Source of the DNA: Lumbricus rubellus | Lineage: Eukaryota; Annelida; Clitellata; Crassiclitellata; Lumbricidae | Assembly: GCA_945859605.1 (NCBI GenBank) | Contig: OX243827.1 | Location: 9,551,713-9,615,712 of the forward strand | DNA: 64,000 nt | Reading direction: 5' to 3' | The notes under the pieces: model-generated | The model's database searches: none | The model's input: only the letters and a program-made list of their open reading frames with translations | Told to the model about the DNA's origin: nothing | Translations under genes and position numbers: made by a program | Shown here: positions 14,271 to 55,150 of the stretch, piece by piece | Layout of the letters: every line of letters starts with the position of its first letter | Numbering within the stretch: the first letter of the stretch is position 1

Positions 14271-14842
14271 CTACATTCCTTGTTGGATGAAGGTAGAAAG
14301 CTCCCGTTTAAAGAGACGAAGAGACGGCAGGGAGCGAATATCAAGAGGAATACTATTCCATGTTCTTGGTCCAATACATTTAATAGATGCAAGCCTTGTA
14401 TTAGTGCGGGCAAAGGGAATATAGAAAGGGTTAGTATTTCTCAAGCCACGCTCTTGAATATCAATTCTGAATTTGAAGTAATCTTTATAGGTAGCTGGTA
14501 GTTGATTATGGATATATCGATACATAAATATTCCAATTTGTAATTGCCTTATTTGATCTGGTTGCAGTATTTTTAGACCTAAAAATTCTGCTTTCGTGTG
14601 GGCTCGATAAGGGATTTTTGCAACAAATCGTATTGCCCTTTTTTGGAGGACAAGAATTTTCGAGAGGTTTGACTTATATGCAGAAGCCCAAACAATGTTA
14701 CAGTAAGATATGTATGGATGTATGAGTGTATAATAGAGTGAGGTTCTGGTCTGTGGTGGGAGAATTCTGGATATGCGTGATAAAATTCCTAGATTTTTTG
14801 CAATTTTTGTTGCGATATTCGACACGTGTTCGTTCCAGGACA
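14271..14842 (-). mobile_element. 5'-truncated non-LTR retrotransposon, C-terminal reverse transcriptase region
   Basis: One uninterrupted - strand frame of about 190 residues resembles the region after the reverse transcriptase domain of Jockey/CR1/L2-type elements. Diagnostic stretches are LSWNEHVSNIATKIAKNLG, a segment reading PYISYCNIVWAS, then LQKRAIRF, and near the end GPRTWNSIPLDIR. It stops at 14271; a 3' UTR may run to about 14147. The catalytic core is missing. The truncation point abuts the (CATA)n tract. The family within the superfamily is not resolved. Confidence 0.8.
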
Positions 14843-14844
14843 GG

Positions 14845-15029
14845 TACATACATACATACATACATACATACATACATACATACATACATACATACATACA
14901 TACATACATACATACATACATACATACATACATACATACATACATACATACATACATACATACATACATACATACATACATACATACATACATACATACC
15001 ACACGCCACATACATACATACATACATAC
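14845..15029. repeat. (CATA)n microsatellite
   Basis: About 38 units run to 14999. A short 'ccacacgccacatacatacata' type duplication follows, in which 'ccacacgccacatac' occurs twice. Confidence 0.93.
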
Positions 15030-15141
15030 CACACGCCACATACAGACCAGTGGACAGCAGAACACAGGCAGCAGAACACACAGAGAGACACAGACAGACA
15101 GACAGACAGACATGCATGAATACACGCAAACACACTCCTAC

Positions 15142-15492
15142 CTTCAGCATGGTCAAACACCTGACACGACATCTAGCGGCAGTGACGACATCATGACCAA
15201 GCGACCTCGAAGACAACGACTCGGCACCCTCTGTATCCGCCCCAACCGACGACTGCGTTGGCCGAGGGGACAAGGGGGCGACGACGACGGGGGTACTGCC
15301 GCCCGTCCCCCGACCGTCAGCCGCCCCCGCCGAGGCTGCGACCCCGACGGTCACCAGCATCCCGATGATGATGACCACCAACGAGTAGCATCCATCCCTC
15401 GTTCGTCGCCTCATCTTGATGTCTTTAAATCCGTCGAATATGACATTTCCATCTCTTTCGTCTTCTCCATCAGTTCTTAGTCGCCGACGCAT
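15142..15492 (-). CDS. Candidate first coding exon of a secreted protein, possibly anosmin-1-like
   Basis: The - strand frame is open from an ATG at 15490-15492 to a splice donor (CTGAAG|gtagga) at 15142/15141, exactly 117 codons. A second in-frame ATG at 15412-15414 gives MRRRTRDGCYSLVV and a hydrophobic run ending near VAASAGAADG, which looks like a signal peptide. After a Ser/Pro/Thr-rich linker the exon ends ...AARCRVRCLTMLK. In anosmin-1 a comparable first exon ends shortly after an ARCxSRCL motif that begins its cysteine-rich box, so that family is suggested. The stretch is GC- and CpG-rich, as first exons often are. No downstream exon was found toward lower coordinates, so the assignment stays tentative. 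Confidence 0.4.
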
Positions 15493-16063
15493 CAACTATG
15501 CTAATTAATTATTATGATCACGAACGTCAAACGCGGATGCAAAACAACAACTCCAGACCGGCTGGATGTCATGTTCTCAGCAAAGACGAATTGAAGCTGC
15601 ACTGAACTGCCATTTATATTCTCCAGCTTCTTCTTCTCCTTCTTCCTCTTCCTTCTCGGTTGCTTCTTTTACCTACAGCACGTGGGCTGCTACATCATGG
15701 CATTGGCATACCTTGCTGCACGGCTCACGCATGCAGTTACGCCCGTAGCTCTATCTATCTATCTATCCTTCTGTATCTCTTCGCACACGCACACACACAC
15801 GCTGCTAAATACGTCAGGCTGCAAGGGCGATTGCCGCTTTTATAGAAATCGCTGTTATATGTATTGGACAGATGTCGCTAGAAATGCTGTCGTAGGAGGC
15901 GCCGCCTGACGTCGTGTTCGAAAGCTCTCTCTCTTTCTCTGTGTGCACGACATTGCGTTGGCGGCTTTATAACGTGCCGCCTCATGCGACCGTGGTTTGG
16001 TGGCTTTAAATGCGGTTGGCCTATTAATACTTGGCGGTTTAAAAACACTGCTGCTACCTTGGC
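15493..16063. other. Upstream region of the 15.4-kb exon
   Basis: Unique-looking sequence that would hold the promoter if the exon at 15142-15492 is real. No clear TATA element or other gene was identified. Confidence 0.4.
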
Positions 16064-16418
16064 CATAGGCGGAGCCTTGGTCCAGAAGTGGGGACAAACG
16101 AGCGGTGGCCCCCGCCGACGCCATTTTTTTCACACACACAAAATTTTGTAAAGGCTTTTTTTTAGTCATTTGGTCGAGAAATCTCACGGAAAAATTATAC
16201 CAATTTTCCCGGAAATGACCTTTTTAGTCTTCTCTTTACTTCTATTTTAACAGAATTTACCAATGTATATCCTAACACTGTAGAAATTTACGATAATATT
16301 TCTTAAATGTGGTGGGGGGTAAATAAGCTCAATTATGAGTTTGCGGTGGAGGACGGTCCCCCAGCACAAACATTGGGGGGGGGGACCGTCCTCCCTGCCC
16401 CATAAGTCTCCGCCCATG
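16064..16418. mobile_element. MITE, CATGGGCGGAG family, with perfect 8-bp duplication
   Basis: The ends are CATAGGCGGAG and CTCCGCCCATG. A perfect direct repeat ACCTTGGC stands at 16056-16063 and 16419-16426. The interior holds 'gggggaccgtcc', also present at 21600. No coding potential. Confidence 0.88.
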
Positions 16419-16609
16419 ACCTTGGCGGTGCCAGTTCAAAGCTGGGCCACCGATATGGGTCCGAGGAGGGGGTGGCAAATGACCAGGGGCTAGACGACTT
16501 TTAGTGGCCTGGGCTAGGTAGTTATTATCAAAAAAGATTATGATTTATGCTTTTTTAATTACAATGTATAACATGGATGGATACTTAATAGCATACTAAT
16601 CTTTGCTTG

Positions 16610-16826
16610 TATGTGCACTTGTTATAGCGCCCTTTCAAGATTTCTACCCAGACGCGCTCCCGACAACAGCGCGGACACTGAATCGGAGTTTCACGCCGAA
16701 GCGCTGAGCAATTGCGAGTGAAGGACTTGCTCAAGGTCCCTAGACGAAGCGGCTCGAGGTGGATTCGAAACTGCAACTTTTCGGTTGCAAGGCGACGAAC
16801 ATACCCACTGCACCACCGCGGCTCAC
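16610..16826 (-). mobile_element. tRNA-derived SINE, reverse copy
   Basis: It reads in reverse from the SINE tail ('gcacttgttatagcgccc') to the tRNA-like head ('caccaccgcggctc'). The B-box reads in reverse as 'ggattcgaaact', one of the more diverged forms. Confidence 0.88.
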
Positions 16827-17105
16827 AAATGTGTTCAATAGTAGCCTAAGACTATTTTTCTTGTAAAGCATCTGAGAAATTTTCTGGTTGCACCAATTCC
16901 GTCGAAGAAGCGTAACTCTCGCAAATGCTGTAGCGTAATGCTCAAAGATTCCAATACGTTTGAAAATCAATTAAACGGGTCGTTGTCTGAAGCTTTGTTT
17001 GGAGTGATGTCTAGAGCGACACCAGTTTTATCGCGAGTAGTGGGAATGCATACTTAATAGCACAGTCTTCTCGTTAAGCGCCTCAGCCTAATATAAGCCT
17101 ACTGA

Positions 17106-17333
17106 ATGATTCGAATGAATGAATGATTCGAATGAATGAATGAATGAATGATTCGAATGAATGAATGAATGAATGAATGAGCGAGCGAACGAACGAATGA
17201 AAGAACAAACCAATGATTGAATGAACGAGCAAATGAATAAACTAACGAAGGAACGAATGAATGAATTAATTAATAAATAAACGAATGAATGAATAAACGA
17301 ATGAATGAATGAATGAATGAATGAATGAATTGA
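17106..17333. repeat. Degenerate (GAAT)n tract
   Basis: Tandem GAAT/GAAC units with scattered substitutions over about 230 bases. Confidence 0.93.
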
Positions 17334-17770
17334 TTAGTTGATGCAATCGTTTACGAAGTTTCTCCGTTTAAAACTAAACGAAGATATTCGAATTTTAATC
17401 ATCATTATTTTTAAAGTCAGTTTTATAATCTGTGACGTAAGCATCAGTCAGTTGCTGTCGTCATAATATTATGATCTGTGACGTAGCAGATTGTTGTCAC
17501 GTGACATCTAACGTAGACGGTTGAGACTAAATCTGTTTGGCGGCGGTTCAAAGGATAAACTTTTTGGATTGTAAATCTATTTTCTTTAAAATAAATTATC
17601 GATAAGTTAGCTCCTATATAATCGTGGATTAGTCATTATCGGAAGGAAGTCTATAAGTCTATTGAAAGGTAAAAAAAACTTCAATTTCGTTTATAACTAT
17701 TTTAGATTCGAGCTAGACTACGTAGCCTAACAATGATAGGCTTAGTTATAGTAAGCGGGTCCTTATGTGT

Positions 17771-17918
17771 AGGTTAGTGTCAGGTTAGGCATCGTGAGGG
17801 TCGGTTAGGTTCAGGTTAGGGCGTTAGGCATCGTGAGGGTCGGTTAGGATCAGATTAGGCATCGTGAGGGTCGGTTAGGGTCAGGTTAGGCATCGTGAGG
17901 GTCGGTTAGGGTTAGGAA
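17771..17918. repeat. Tandem array inside the MITE
   Basis: About four units of roughly 35-38 bp built on 'aggcatcgtgagggtcggtt' and 'aggttcaggtt'. The GGTTAG content looks telomere-like but the period and spacing are not telomeric. Confidence 0.8.
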
Positions 17919-17962
17919 TGGGGTTAGCGGAGTCATTCATTAACATATATGGACCCGCTTAC

Positions 17963-18104
17963 CAGTATGAGAATTGTTGAAAAATAACTGGGGGGTTGGC
18001 TTATGATAAACTTGAAATTGGGGTATGAAAAACATACTTTAACATGGGGCTCTAAAAAAGACTGGGGGTTGAACCCCCCAACCCCCCCGGCAATTCTCAC
18101 CCTG
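17963..18104. mobile_element. hAT-like MITE nested in the right arm of the 17739 element
   Basis: The ends are CAGTATGAGAATTG and CAATTCTCACCCTG. A perfect 8-bp direct repeat CCGCTTAC stands at 17955-17962 and 18105-18112. The interior ('atggggctct', 'gggttgaac') resembles the element at 28636-28838, which has the same kind of ends. Confidence 0.88.
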
Positions 18105-18226
18105 CCGCTTACTATAACTATGCCACAATGATAATAGGTCTCTCCTCTCTTCTGCCTTGTCTCTTCTCAAAACCCTGTTCTTCTCGCGGGGACTTGCGCT
18201 CACTGGGAGCGCCTCTGAACGATTCA

Positions 18227-18660
18227 CGGCATAGCCTAACTATAGTAATAATAATAATAACAATGACGATTTATATGGCGCCGAATGGCGACGCCTACCA
18301 GAATCCTAACTGACTCTCACGACGCCTAATCTGACTTAACAGGCTAACAGCAGTGGTGTAAGCCTAGTCCTAAAAAATGAAGTGGGGGGACGCTCTTTAT
18401 GAAGTGGGGGGACGCTCTTTATAATAATAATATTAGTAGTAGTATTACTATTAATATTCCATTATCCCTGGAAAAAGTGGGGGGACGGCGTCCCCCCGCG
18501 TCTCCCTCCACTACACCACTGCTTAACAGACCCTCGCAACGCCTAACCTGAACCTAACCGACCCTCACAACGCCTAACCTGAACCCAACCGACCCTCACG
18601 ACTCCTAATCTGAACCTAACCGGCACGTAGGTCCTGATAATATACATGTAGCTATGCCGA
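18227..18660 (-). mobile_element. Related tandem-repeat element in opposite orientation
   Basis: The reverse complement of the 17771 array units reappears at 18540-18625 ('cctaaccgaccctcac', 'aacgcctaacctgaac'). Fragments near 18230 ('gcatagcctaactatag') and 18650 ('gtagctatgcc') recall the terminal repeats. The copy is interrupted by a short MITE at 18351-18521. Confidence 0.55.
18351..18521. mobile_element. Short MITE with CAGTGGTGTA ends
   Basis: The inverted ends are CAGTGGTGTA and TACACCACTG. The flanks GCTAACAG and CTTAACAG agree at six of eight positions, consistent with an old 8-bp duplication. A 26-bp unit containing 'gtggggggacgctcttta' is doubled inside. Confidence 0.65.
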
Positions 18661-19134
18661 CCTTTTTTAGTCTTTCTGTCAAAATTTCCGATGGGCCTAT
18701 AGCCTACATATCAATTCTTGTAGGCTACTGCTGGCTAGGATTATCGCTGAGGAGGGGTCAGCCACTCGGATCCTTTGTAAATTCTATACGATTAAATCCA
18801 GTGACCTTCTCACTTTTCTTAGTACATCACACACCACCTCTGCAACTCCCTCCTTAGCGACGTGTGATCTAATCACTGAATAGGCCTATAGGTTCTATTC
18901 ATCCACGCACGGCATTGGTGAAGAAAAGGGGGTGTTTAGGGGTTAAACCCTCATTGGCCTAGGAAAAGTTTTTTTAAAGGTTATTTGTCCACTTAAATAA
19001 GAAAAAACAAAACAATTGTTTGTAGTAGCAATTGTTTTTCTTATTTTATTCCCTTTGTTACACTTGATTCCCTTTTTATTTACTGTAATACTTCATGCTC
19101 ATGATTTATCTATGGACCATCATTTTGCATTTCC
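18661..19134. other. Intergenic DNA, nothing recognised
   Basis: No repeat family or plausible exon was seen. Confidence 0.5.
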
Positions 19135-19189
19135 ATCATCGTCATCATCATTGCCGTCGTCATCATCATCATCATCATCATCATCATCG

Positions 19190-19270
<81 letters not shown>

Positions 19271-19436
19271 CCACCACCACCACCACAACCACCACCATCA
19301 TCATCAGCAGCAGCAACAACAACAACAACATCGTCATCATCATCATCATCAACATCAACAACAGCAACAACAACGTCGTCGTCGTCGTCTTCATTATCGT
19401 CATCATCAGCAGCAGCAACAGCAGCAGCAGCAGCAG
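19135..19436. repeat. Mixed (ATC)n/(ACC)n/(AGC)n/(AAC)n triplet tract
   Basis: About 100 triplets, beginning as ATC and passing through ACC, AGC and AAC variants. Ser-, His- or Met-rich open frames over it are compositional. Confidence 0.93.
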
Positions 19437-20737
19437 ATTATAAGGATAAAAAATAGAAATTTTTCTGTTACCTGTAGTTGTTGATGAAGCCAGCCATATT
19501 AGGTTCCCATAATTATGTACACACGAGAGCAAATTAATTTTCTTTCTTGATTATCTTGGGCTTCTTGTCAACTTCAACGCACGCTTACTTACTTACGTAG
19601 CGCCTGTGTATACCGAACTTGTGTCATAATATATATAATATATAAAATTATATATTATACATAATTATGTTACTGTGTATATTATATAATTTTATATATA
19701 TTGTATAATATTCATTCATTCATTCTGAAAATTTATATAGCGCCTTTCAAGAATCTACTCAGAGGCGCTCTCTGCGCTAATATAATGTAACAATGTTATT
19801 GTTTTTCGCACAACAAATTAATTTCTTTTTGGTTTAGACTATAGACCGTGTAATAATAGGTCTGCTTGCTCAATGCTCACTAAGCTCTTCAATGGCGGAA
19901 CATTGTTGCTTCTCTACGATAACGATGTCTTTTTAAAAGTTATCATACACAATATTATAAGCAAAGGTCTTGGATTTAAGTTGAATTTACTTACCTATTG
20001 ACTCATTTGTTCATTCACTCGTCGACTCACCCATCCATTTCCCATCCACGTACTCGCTCACTTACTCACTCACTCGCTCACTCACTCATTCACTTACTCG
20101 CTCGCTCACTCACTCACTTACTCGCCCATCCACTCATTAACTGACTAATTCACTCGCTAACTCACTCACTCACTTGCTCGCTCACTCACTCACTCACTCA
20201 CTCACTCACTCACTCACTCGCTCGCTCACTCACTCAATCAATAAATCAATCAATCATACTGACTCACTCACTTGTTTAACGACCCTGCTGCATAGTACAT
20301 ATACCCCCCATGGATGATGACTGATGAGCGTCGCCCTCCTCCTTTAACCAGGCTTTAGACAGACATTACTGAGAACGACATTAGCGGAATCCTGAGTTGT
20401 AGCCACCTGGAATGATCCCTGGTCACTATATGCGAACAGCCCCAGGAAGACCAATCCAAGTGGCTGCATGGGCCAGCCACCGAGAAAGCACGACGATGCC
20501 TTGTGGAGGACTGTGAGTGAGGGACAAGAAGCTCAGCTTAAGTAGGCTATAGTATAGGCCTACACCAGGGTGCAGATTTTCAATCGGTTTAATAACGTAG
20601 ATACTTAATTACTTGTTTTCATATTTGCTCATTCAAATCATTCATTCCTTGAATATTTGTAAAGCGAACCCTCAAGAAGTCCTCTCAGAGGCGCTCCCAG
20701 TTCAACGATGGTGATACGAAAAACTTTGTAAGAAACC
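19437..20737. other. Simple repeats and a SINE tail
   Basis: A SINE-tail fragment in reverse lies near 19737-19775 and another near 20660-20700. A degenerate (CTCA)n tract fills 20041-20235. A near-palindromic AT-rich stretch ('attatataatttta' against 'taaaattatata') lies at 19640-19710. Confidence 0.6.
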
Positions 20738-20932
20738 CAGGGCTGTTTTTAAGGAATTTTTAGAACTGCACAATCCCTTCTTTCCTTTCCAATTCTCCAT
20801 GGAAAATTACTTCCAATCGGAGGGCAATGACCTTTTTGCTAGTTTTAACTGTACAGAAGTGCTTCTGCAACTGCACAAATCCATTTAGAACTGCACATTT
20901 GTGTAAGCTTACAACTGCACGTTAAAAAAGCC
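20738..20932. mobile_element. hAT-like MITE, CAGGGCTGTTTTTAA family
   Basis: It begins CAGGGCTGTTTTTAAGG and ends with 'gcacgttaaaaaagcc'. The body has the family signature 'aactgcacaatcccttctt' and 'aactgcacaaatccatttag'. Other copies lie at 23192, 27440, 39106 and 52901. Confidence 0.8.
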
Positions 20933-21053
20933 ACGAAGAAGCCTGTAAACCACTGATAAGTCAATCTTAATGACAGAAAATCTATTGTTTAATTTGAATT
21001 TATCTTTCAGCTCATAATAATAATTAATTAATTGTTGTGTGCATGCAGTGACG

Positions 21054-38375
<17,322 letters not shown>

Positions 38376-38758
38376 AAACATGGTTCCAGTTGTTGTCGGG
38401 TGTTGGGGTGTTCTACCCATATAATCTTCCTACTCACCCCTCAGATGATATTATCAGACTTTAAAAAGTGTTTGCGGGACAGAAAAGTCGAACGTTGTCT
38501 CTCGTGTAGCCTACAACATGCTAGAAACTCATTAGAAATTGGCATATATAGGTTCGTGCACTTTGGTAAATATCTGTGAAACAGTCGATCAATATCAAAG
38601 CTCTTTCTGGTAACTTACACGCGGTATAGCAACCACTCCCTTAGTGATTATTCCTCTTGTAAAATCACCCATTCACTTGAACGATTATATGTTATGAGAG
38701 AACGTGTGTGCATGACTTTTGTTCACTATAGTTTGTACTGCTTTTCTTCACTTTTCAT

Positions 38759-38764
38759 AATAAA
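38759..38764 (+). terminator. CCDC63/ODAD1: Polyadenylation signal of the docking-protein gene
   Basis: AATAAA 384 bp after the stop codon, with no stronger signal before it. The transcript would end just before the ATTGT repeat. Confidence 0.7.
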
Positions 38765-38789
38765 AAACATGACTCTATGATAGAGATGC

Positions 38790-38875
38790 TGTTGTATTGT
38801 ATTGTATTGTATTGTATTGTATTGTATTGTGTTGTGTTGTATTGTATTGTATTGTGTTGTATTGTATTGTATTCT
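38790..38875. repeat. (ATTGT)n tract
   Basis: About 16 pentanucleotide units immediately beyond the 3' end of the docking-protein gene. Confidence 0.92.
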
Positions 38876-39105
38876 AGCATAATAGTGAACGACTCTCATT
38901 TGCACAACAAAAGGTTTGATTTATGGAAACAAATTATTTACTTACTTATCTTCCCGGTCCACGTGCGAACATTTATAGTTACACTCACCATGACATGCCT
39001 AGAATATTATTATATCAAATAGCCTACTCCACGTTTTTGCAGATCCACAAAAAACAAGACTTTCGCGTCAAAACAGTATTATAGGCTAAAAGTCAAGAAA
39101 TAATC

Positions 39106-39309
39106 CAGGGCTGTTTTTAAGGAATTTGTAGAACTGCACAGCCCCTTCTTTCCTTTCCCATCCTCCATGGTAAATTAATTAGGCCTACTTCAAATTGGAG
39201 GACAACTACCTTCTTTGCTAGTTTTAACTGTACATAAATGCTTCTGCAACTGCACAAATCCATTTAGAACTGCACATTTTGTGTACAACTGCACGTTAAA
39301 AAAGCCCTG
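39106..39309. mobile_element. hAT-like MITE, CAGGGCTGTTTTTAA family
   Basis: Full copy, ends CAGGGCTGTTTTTAAGG and GTTAAAAAAGCCCTG. Confidence 0.85.
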
Positions 39310-39332
39310 AGACCAAGGCCCTGTCTCTAAAC

Positions 39333-40809
39333 CAGTGGTTCTTAACCAGTGTTCGGTGAGCCAGTGCCAGGGGTTCGGCAGAGGTCCTCTGAAATACAGG
39401 GTGGGCCAGCATAAATGAACCAACTTTGAATGCATATAACTCCGCCAAATTTAGGAATTTATTTATACTTTATGCGTCAAATTAAAGATATTTCATTCAA
39501 GTATATGCACTGAAAAAATGAAACTGGTACAAGTTTAGGTTTTAATCATATGCTAGGAACAGCGCTAGCTACCATATTTTGTTGTTTTCTATGACGCGAT
39601 CTGGCGCCGTTGACAGACGGAGATCGCGTTTTGATCTTAATTTTCCGAACTGATGAGGGATATAATTCGGTTGAAATGATTTACAAATTTTCTAACAGTG
39701 GATGGAACAAACATTACCTTGAATTATCTGCTACTGAAAATTGATAAAAACAGGACTTTCTAATCGTGAACCATGTGAATTACGGTGCGCATATCCGCTA
39801 ACTTGTGTCCGAGTAAATTGGCCGTCAAGACAACGACCCGGATAGGCTCTACAGGCAAATCTCCCCAGGTCAATCAGCGCGAAACAGGTAGTCCTAGAAA
39901 CACCGTACAACATATTCTAACAGATGATCTAAAGCTATTTGTGGACATGATGTCCAACAGCATTCCAACACTGACGCAAAGAAACGGCTATAGGCCTAGC
40001 GAAACAGCCGGCCTGCAGCCAGCCGTTTCTTTGCGTCTAAATCAGCGCGCACGGCTGTTGATAAAATTGAAAGAAAATGGTTTTGCGACAAGAAGATATT
40101 CATGGTAGATACTTCTAAAAACACCTAAAATGATCGTGTTTATGAACGTGTTAGCGGAAAACGATTTTTTGAATATCTCGGCGAAACGGCGCCTTATTAC
40201 GTCACAAATTACAACAAAATATGGTAGCTAGCGCTGTTCCGAGCATATAATTAAAACCTAAACTTGTACAAGTTTCATTTTTTCAGCGCATATACTTGGG
40301 TGAAATATCTTTAATTTCACGCATAAAGTATAAATAAATTCCAAAAATTGGCGGAGTTATAAGCATGCAAAGTTGGTTCATTTATGCTGGCCCACCCTGT
40401 ATATACATATTCAGTGAAAAATCATCTGCTATTTTTTCAACTTTTATTTAATAACTTTTGTTCGAAACCTTATTAAATTTAAAACTGCTCATCCTGTTAA
40501 CCTTAGTTTTGGCTTACTGCACCAGTGCACCTCCCGATAATTAACACCGGCAGGCATCTTTCTGTGAAGTAATAAAATTATAAGGAATTATACCGATTAG
40601 ATAGGCCTATGTAATTTTTCGTTGTTTTTCTGCAGAAATAGCATCGTATGACGTACGCTAAAAGCAAATATTGCCATTTTCTTATAATATTTATACCGCA
40701 GAGTATGTCGAGCAAAAAAGAAAAATTATGGTTCAAACTTGAGGAGTTCGGTGAATGGTCATGGATTTCTCTTGGGGTTCGGCTCCCTTGAAAAGGTTAA
40801 GAACCACTG
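39333..40809. mobile_element. hAT-like element split by a mariner-like element
   Basis: Ends CAGTGGTTCTTAACC and GGTTAAGAACCACTG. CTCTAAAC (39325-39332) and CTCTGAAC (40810-40817) form an 8-bp duplication with one mismatch. These ends are typical of Charlie/Tip100-type hAT elements. Without the insert it is about 470 bp and non-coding. Confidence 0.85.
39397..40399. mobile_element. Tc1/mariner-like element with ~180-bp inverted repeats, nested
   Basis: Starts CAGGGTGGGCCAGCATAAAT and ends with the inverse; TA flanks both ends (39395-39396 and 40400-40401). The inverted repeats extend to about 39575 and 40210. The middle keeps scraps of a transposase: a frame near 39640 reads YNSVEMIYKFSNSGWNKHYL, and near 39860 QVNQRETGSPRNTVQHILTD, recalling the helix-turn-helix linker of mariner transposases. 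Stops and frame changes break it. Confidence 0.85.
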
Positions 40810-40829
40810 CTCTGAACCATACTTGCAAA

Positions 40830-41165
40830 ATTTCTGACCTGCTCCTCAAAAATAGTGTGCTCCTGGGCGGCGCTCTAAAAGTTACCCTAAGCTCTGAAAA
40901 TCACTCGAAAACCGTCAATCGTTCGAATTACATAGCATTTAAATCAGGCTGCATTGCAGGATTCTCCATAACATTTTAGGCAGACCTTGCGCGGCCACAA
41001 AATTTCTGACCTAGTCCTCAAATATAGTGAGCTCCTGGGTATCCAGCTCCAGTAATGACGATTTTGAGGCGGTGCTCTAAAAGTCACACCTAGCTTCCAA
41101 AATCACTCGAAATCGTCCTTCGTTCGAATTACATAGCATTAAAATCAGGCTGCATAGCAGGATTA
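40830..41165. repeat. Diverged tandem duplication of about 170 bp
   Basis: 40830-40970 and 41005-41165 share 'cctcaaa.atagtg', 'aaaatcactcgaaa' and 'gttcgaattacatagcatt' in the same order. Confidence 0.75.
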
Positions 41166-41304
41166 ATTATCGAATGGCCTTGAAGAGTTCAGTTTTCAAT
41201 GGTGAGTGGAATTCTGCTGTAGATGAAAAGCGAACGAAAGGTGATTTTGCTAATAATTTGAACCTAGATCTTCACCTATTATAATAGGCCTACTCAGATA
41301 TTCA

Positions 41305-42537
41305 GCTAGAGTATTTAGCTTAGATTTTCAGCTTAGATCTTCAGCTTAGATCTTCAACTTAGATCTTCAGCTTATAGTTCTTCAGCTTAGATCTTCAACT
41401 TCGACCTTCAGCTTATAGTTCTTCAGCTTAGATCTTCAGCTTAGATCTTCAGCTTAGATCTTCAGCTTATATCTTCAGCTTAGATCTTCAGCTTAGATCT
41501 TCAGCTTAGATCTTCAGCTTATAGTTCTTCAGCTTAGATCTTCAGCTTAGATCTTCAGCTTAGTTCTTCAGCTTATAGTTCTTCAGCTTAGATCTTCAAC
41601 TTAGATCTTCAGTTTAGATCTTCAACTTAGACCTTCAGCTTATTGTTCTTCAGCTTAGATCTTCAGCTTAGATCTTCAGCTTAGATCTTCAACTTAGATC
41701 TTCGACTTAGATCTTCAGCTTATATCTTCAGCTTAGACCTTCAGCTTAGATCTTCAGCTTAGATCTTCAGCTTATAGTTCTTCAGCTTAGATCTTCAGCT
41801 TAGATCTTCAGCTTAGATCTTTAGCTTATAGTTCTTCAGCTTAGATCTTCAACTTAGATCTTCAACTTAGATCTTCAGTTTAGATCTTCAACTTAGACCT
41901 TCAGCTTATAGTTCTTCAGCTTAGATCTTCAGCTTAGATCTTCAGCTTAGATCTTCAACTTAGATCTTCAACTTAGATCTTCAGCTTAGATCTTCAGCTT
42001 ATATCTTCAGCTTAGATCTTCAGCTTAGATCTTCAGCTTAGATCTTCAGCTTATATCTTCAGCTTAGATCTTCAACTTAGACCTTCAGCTTATAGTTCTT
42101 CAGCTTAGATCTTCAGCTTAGATCTTCAGTTCAGATCTTCAGCTTAGATCTTCAACTTAGATCTTCAGTTTAGATCTTCAGCTTAGATCTTCAACTTAGA
42201 TCTTCAGCTTATGGTTCTTCAGTTCAGATCTTCAGCTTAGATCTTCAACTTAGATCTTCAACTTAGATCTTCAGCTTATGGTTCTTCAGCTTATATCTTC
42301 AGCTTAGATCTTCAACTTAGATCTTCAGCTTAGATCTTCAACTTAGATCTTCAGCTTAGATCTTCAGCTTATATCTTCAGCTTAGATCTTCAGCTTAGAT
42401 CTTCAACTTAGATCTTCAGCTTAGATCTTCAACTTAGATCTTCAACTTAGATCTTCAGCTTAGATCTTCAGCTTAGATCTTCAGCTTAGATCTTCAGCTT
42501 AGATCTTCAGCTTAGATCTTCAGTTTAGATCTTCAGC

Positions 42538-42546
<9 letters not shown>
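41305..42546. repeat. 13-bp satellite array
   Basis: About 95 units of CTTAGATCTTCAG with point variants and scattered longer variants ('cttatagttcttcag'). Blocks recur in similar order, suggesting higher-order units. Its right edge supplies the stop codon of the glycosyltransferase gene. Confidence 0.95.

Positions 42547-55150
<12,604 letters not shown>

Larger units (their letters stand above)
17739..18124. mobile_element. MITE with 24-bp terminal inverted repeats and 9-bp duplication, split by a nested element
   Basis: A direct repeat ACAATGATA flanks the element at 17730-17738 and 18125-18133. The left end, 17739-17762, is repeated in inverse with one mismatch at 17951-17962 joined to 18113-18124 once the nested insert (17963-18104 plus one copy of its duplication) is removed. 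The termini begin GGC[T/A]TAGTTATAG. Without the insert the element is about 236 bp and its interior is a short tandem array. Nine-base duplications occur in Mutator-like and Merlin-like elements; the superfamily is not decided here. Confidence 0.85.

Noticed and set aside
14271..15029. Microsatellite-targeted LINE (Waldo-like, inserting in ACAY repeats)
   Set aside because: The (CATA)n tract flanks only the truncated 5' side; target insertion would leave repeat at the 3' side too.
17771..17918. Interstitial telomere
   Set aside because: GGTTAG occurs but in a 35-38-bp unit bounded by a MITE.
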